From Candidatus Desantisiibacteriota bacterium (GTDB lineage: Bacteria; JACRDZ01): 7,720 bases of DNA. The translations under genes and the position numbers were made by a program. Shown in pieces: positions 6,071 to 7,720 of this stretch; within the stretch, counting starts at the first letter, position 1, and every line of letters starts with the position of its first letter. The notes beneath the pieces are model-generated. The model ran no database searches and was not told the origin of the DNA. It saw only the letters and a program-made list of their open reading frames with translations. The stretch is taken from the NCBI GenBank assembly GCA_016209155.1, contig JACQWU010000139.1:1-7720 (forward strand). The letters run 5' to 3'.

Positions 6071-6433
6071 ATGAAAAATGCTAAAGAAGCTAAAAAATTG
6101 TTTAAAGAACTCAAAATAAGTATTTCTAAAAAACCCTCGCCTTTTGCCAGTATGGAGGAGGAAAAGGTTATTGAACAATTGCGCAAAACACGCGAAAAGT
6201 TCTGGGAGAAGAAACTTGCGACTTTTCAGAACGATAGCCTCATAGTAAACTTTTATAAGAGGGAAAAAATTATGAAGAATGCCACGGAAGCCAGAAAACA
6301 TTTGAATAAACTCAAAGAAATAATAAAAAAGAATCCTGCTCCTATTTTTAAGATGAAAAAAGATGATATAATAAAAACTCTGCGCAAAACAAGAGAAGAA
6401 ATCTGGGAGGAAAAGTTTGCAATTCGTCATTGA
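6071..6433 (+). CDS. Fused tandem-duplicated antitoxin of a PIN-toxin (VapBC-like) pair
   Basis: The 120-residue protein consists of two homologous modules, residues 1-50 and 68-117, with 25 of 50 identical positions and no gaps. Each runs from MKNA-E-A through a lysine-rich helix and a PxP motif to a conserved LRKTRE--WE-K-A segment. A single module of about 53 residues is the size expected for this small antitoxin type, so this is a head-to-tail fusion. The linker (about 51-67) corresponds to translated leader sequence. The start at 6071 has GAGGTG at 6058-6063. The second module keeps its own ATG (6272) and a purine-rich AAGAGGG at 6257-6263, so a short single-module form could also be made. 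It overlaps the toxin gene by 17 nt. The expected role is binding and neutralising the toxin and repressing the operon (inference from position and size; no clear DNA-binding fold is recognisable). Confidence 0.75.
   Translation: MKNAKEAKKLFKELKISISKKPSPFASMEEEKVIEQLRKTREKFWEKKLATFQNDSLIVNFYKREKIMKNATEARKHLNKLKEIIKKNPAPIFKMKKDDIIKTLRKTREEIWEEKFAIRH
6406..6410 (+). promoter_or_regulatory. Toxin ribosome binding site within the antitoxin gene
   Basis: GGAGG at 6406-6410 lies 6 nt before a TTG at 6417 and supports TTG as the toxin start. The site is inside the last codons of the antitoxin, so toxin translation is probably coupled to antitoxin translation. There is no in-frame ATG before the first conserved PIN aspartate. 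Confidence 0.65.
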
Positions 6434-6833
6434 TTCCAATGAATACATATATGCTTTCGGGCTTCTGAGTGAATTGGAAAAATCAAGCCAACTTTTGGAT
6501 ACTCTAATTGATAATATTGAAACATATAATATACGAATTCCCCGCACAATATTCGAAGAGGTAAGAAGGAATTTATCTCCTGAAGCATTTCGCGAATTTA
6601 ATGAGTTCATTAATAATGTAACTGAAATTGACGAAGACTTTGTTGTTCCTTTTGAATTAGGTTCTAAATATGAGGCGAAAGGATTTAAATCTGCTGATGC
6701 TTTTATTGCTGCATATACCGAATGGACAGGAAGTGATATTTTAGTAAGTGAAAATCGCCACTTTCTTACGCAACATTCAAATTTACCTTTTAAAGTTTTA
6801 ACCGCAGAAAAATGTTTAAAAATCATTAAATAA
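6417..6833 (+). CDS. PIN-domain toxin (VapC-like ribonuclease)
   Basis: The 138-residue protein has the PIN-domain layout: FVIDSN with D6 and N8 near the N-terminus, an acidic pair E47-E48 in the helix after PRTIF, SADAFIAAY with D94, and SDILVSENRHF with D107 and N113. These are the positions of the metal-binding acidic residues in PIN nucleases, so it looks active. Family members act as toxins that cleave RNA, often tRNA, with Mg2+ or Mn2+. The TTG start is set by GGAGG 6 nt upstream and the gene overlaps the antitoxin by 17 nt, the usual antitoxin-first order. Its last 18 nt overlap the convergent surface-protein gene. The family is secure; the RNA target cannot be told from the sequence, and I do not assign the vapC name firmly because the antitoxin is not of a named VapB type. 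Confidence 0.82.
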   Translation: MQFVIDSNEYIYAFGLLSELEKSSQLLDTLIDNIETYNIRIPRTIFEEVRRNLSPEAFREFNEFINNVTEIDEDFVVPFELGSKYEAKGFKSADAFIAAYTEWTGSDILVSENRHFLTQHSNLPFKVLTAEKCLKIIK

Positions 6834-7720
6834 TACTCCCATTCTTAAGTTTGTTATAAACGGTGAAATTTTATAATATAAGTTTGTAAATGTTCTTCCT
6901 AAATAATTTGTAAATAAATAATTATCTCTGAACTCTGTTAGAATATCGGAATGCTTGTTATTGGTTATTGCAGTAATAAAACAAATTCCTTTCTTTCCAC
7001 CTTTTTTCCCCTGGTTAGTTACTGTAGCTTCTTTTATAGAAGTTACTGCGTCCGGTTCAGATGGTTTTGGTTCAATATTTCCTACATTATCCGCTGCAAT
7101 GCTGTAAAATTTATATGTATGATTTGCTTTGCCTTTGAATATTCCTGAAGTTGCTTTGGTATTGGTAAGCCATGATTCATATTCTCCATTATTATCCGAT
7201 ACATAAATAGTGTAATCTCTAATACCGGAACCTCCTGTATCATCGCTGCCTGACCAGGAAACATTAAAACTATCAAAACTCTGGCTTGCTGAAAGTGTGT
7301 TAACTTTGCTTGTTGGTACTCCGGAATCGATAGTATTAATAAATTCAGGCGTATCCATTGGTTCGGGTGGAATATCAACTTCAAAATCAATTCTTGCTTT
7401 ATTTTTAATGACTGTGCCAGTTGGTAGATTTGGTCTTTGTTTCACGCTATATGAAATCCAACCTTCTCCTTGTGGAGCAATATTTTCTTTATTCGGAGGA
7501 AGAAAATCAGCCAATTCGCTAGTATTATAAGGATCCCTGCCCTGTAATAACCATTTTGCGATACCTGTAGAAGTATCAAAATTACAATTTATTTTCACAT
7601 ATGCAGAAGTTGTTTCAAAATTTAAGATAACTGTTGTATTAAAATTCTGCATGCCTTCTGTAATTGAGACTGTGTTATTGCCGATTTGCATATCACCAGA
7701 TGAAAACGTTCGCCAGTCGA
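6816..7720 (-). CDS. C-terminal part of a large secreted surface protein with degenerate CFI-box C-terminus (5' end outside window)
   Basis: The frame is open to the right edge of the window, so the gene is partial; the first internal ATG is at 7691, but codons before it (reading DWRTFSSGD) continue the same protein. Residue numbers here count from 7691. Residues 1-122 resemble a domain common in large extracellular proteins, with the landmarks GIAKW (43-47), FLPPN (63-67), GEGWISYSVK (75-84), LPTGT-I-N-A (89-99) and a closing NTID (119-122). Residues 125-218 are an Ig/Fn3-like domain with SWSGSD (145-150) and YSIAADNVGNIEP (196-208). A glycine-lysine linker (229-235) leads to a C-terminal domain resembling the CFI-box type: CFI (237-239) and EFRDNYLFTNYLGR (253-266) with LYYKISP (271-277). 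The usual segment after CFI is shortened and altered, and the protein stops after 14 more residues. It is likely secreted and surface-bound; the ligand is unknown. Confidence 0.72.
   Translation of the reverse strand, partial: DWRTFSSGDMQIGNNTVSITEGMQNFNTTVILNFETTSAYVKINCNFDTSTGIAKWLLQGRDPYNTSELADFLPPNKENIAPQGEGWISYSVKQRPNLPTGTVIKNKARIDFEVDIPPEPMDTPEFINTIDSGVPTSKVNTLSASQSFDSFNVSWSGSDDTGGSGIRDYTIYVSDNNGEYESWLTNTKATSGIFKGKANHTYKFYSIAADNVGNIEPKPSEPDAVTSIKEATVTNQGKKGGKKGICFITAITNNKHSDILTEFRDNYLFTNYLGRTFTNLYYKISPFITNLRMGVLFNDF

Larger units (their letters stand above)
6041..6433 (+). repeat. In-frame tandem duplication of antitoxin gene plus leader (201-nt offset)
   Basis: The leader 6041-6070 matches 6242-6271 at 24 of 30 positions, and the following coding stretches align without gaps at a 201-nt offset (67 codons). 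Weaker similarity (14 of 23) extends left to about 6018 against 6219, which would include the promoter region. The duplication therefore copied leader, ribosome binding site and antitoxin together. The old leader of copy 2 is now translated as a linker. Confidence 0.8.

Noticed and set aside
6242-6433. Second antitoxin module considered as a separate gene
   Set aside because: The frame is continuous from 6071 with no stop between the modules, so one fused gene is the primary call; the internal ATG at 6272 is noted only as a possible additional start.
5984-6826. 280-codon open frame on the minus strand across the toxin-antitoxin region
   Set aside because: It is antisense to the two well-supported plus-strand genes, which have ribosome binding sites, a conserved PIN motif set and homologous modules. 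The translated product is biased in composition (F, S, L rich) and shows no domain.
6951-7530. Three short frames overlapping the CFI-box protein gene
   Set aside because: They lie within a clearly coding minus-strand frame with recognisable domains; none has supporting signals.

Overview
The window is AT-rich DNA from what looks like an anaerobic bacterium. The evidence for this is a heterodisulfide reductase-type operon (hdrC-hdrB-hdrA) next to large secreted surface proteins built from LVIVD, PKD, TIG and CFI-box modules. That mix is typical of uncultured candidate-phylum or deltaproteobacterial-type genomes from anoxic sediment or groundwater. I cannot name the phylum; Desantisbacteria- or Omnitrophota-like lineages are only a guess from the style of the proteins.

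Positions 1-287 hold no convincing gene: AT-rich leader sequence with a possible weak terminator of an upstream gene and a possible promoter. Positions 288-3775 (+ strand) encode HdrC, HdrB and HdrA, which together would form a soluble flavin-based electron-bifurcating or electron-transfer module with many iron-sulfur clusters. A 23-bp sequence occurs identically in the leaders of hdrC and hdrB, and a partly matching inverted copy lies between these genes.

Positions 3758-5987 (- strand) encode a secreted protein with a TIG domain split by an LVIVD-repeat beta-propeller, followed by two PKD domains. Its signal-peptide start is separated from the main reading frame by an 18-A homopolymer, either a real contingency locus or a sequencing error. 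Positions 6041-6833 (+ strand) hold a toxin-antitoxin pair: a PIN-domain toxin preceded by an antitoxin that has been tandemly duplicated in frame, together with its own leader, to give a fused two-module protein. Positions 6816-7720 (- strand) are the C-terminal part of another large secreted protein ending in a degenerate CFI-box C-terminal domain; its start lies beyond the window.

Functionally there are three units: a central redox complex, two cell-surface proteins on the opposite strand, and a VapBC-like toxin-antitoxin cassette between the surface-protein genes. Both convergent gene pairs overlap by 18 nt, so the region is compact.
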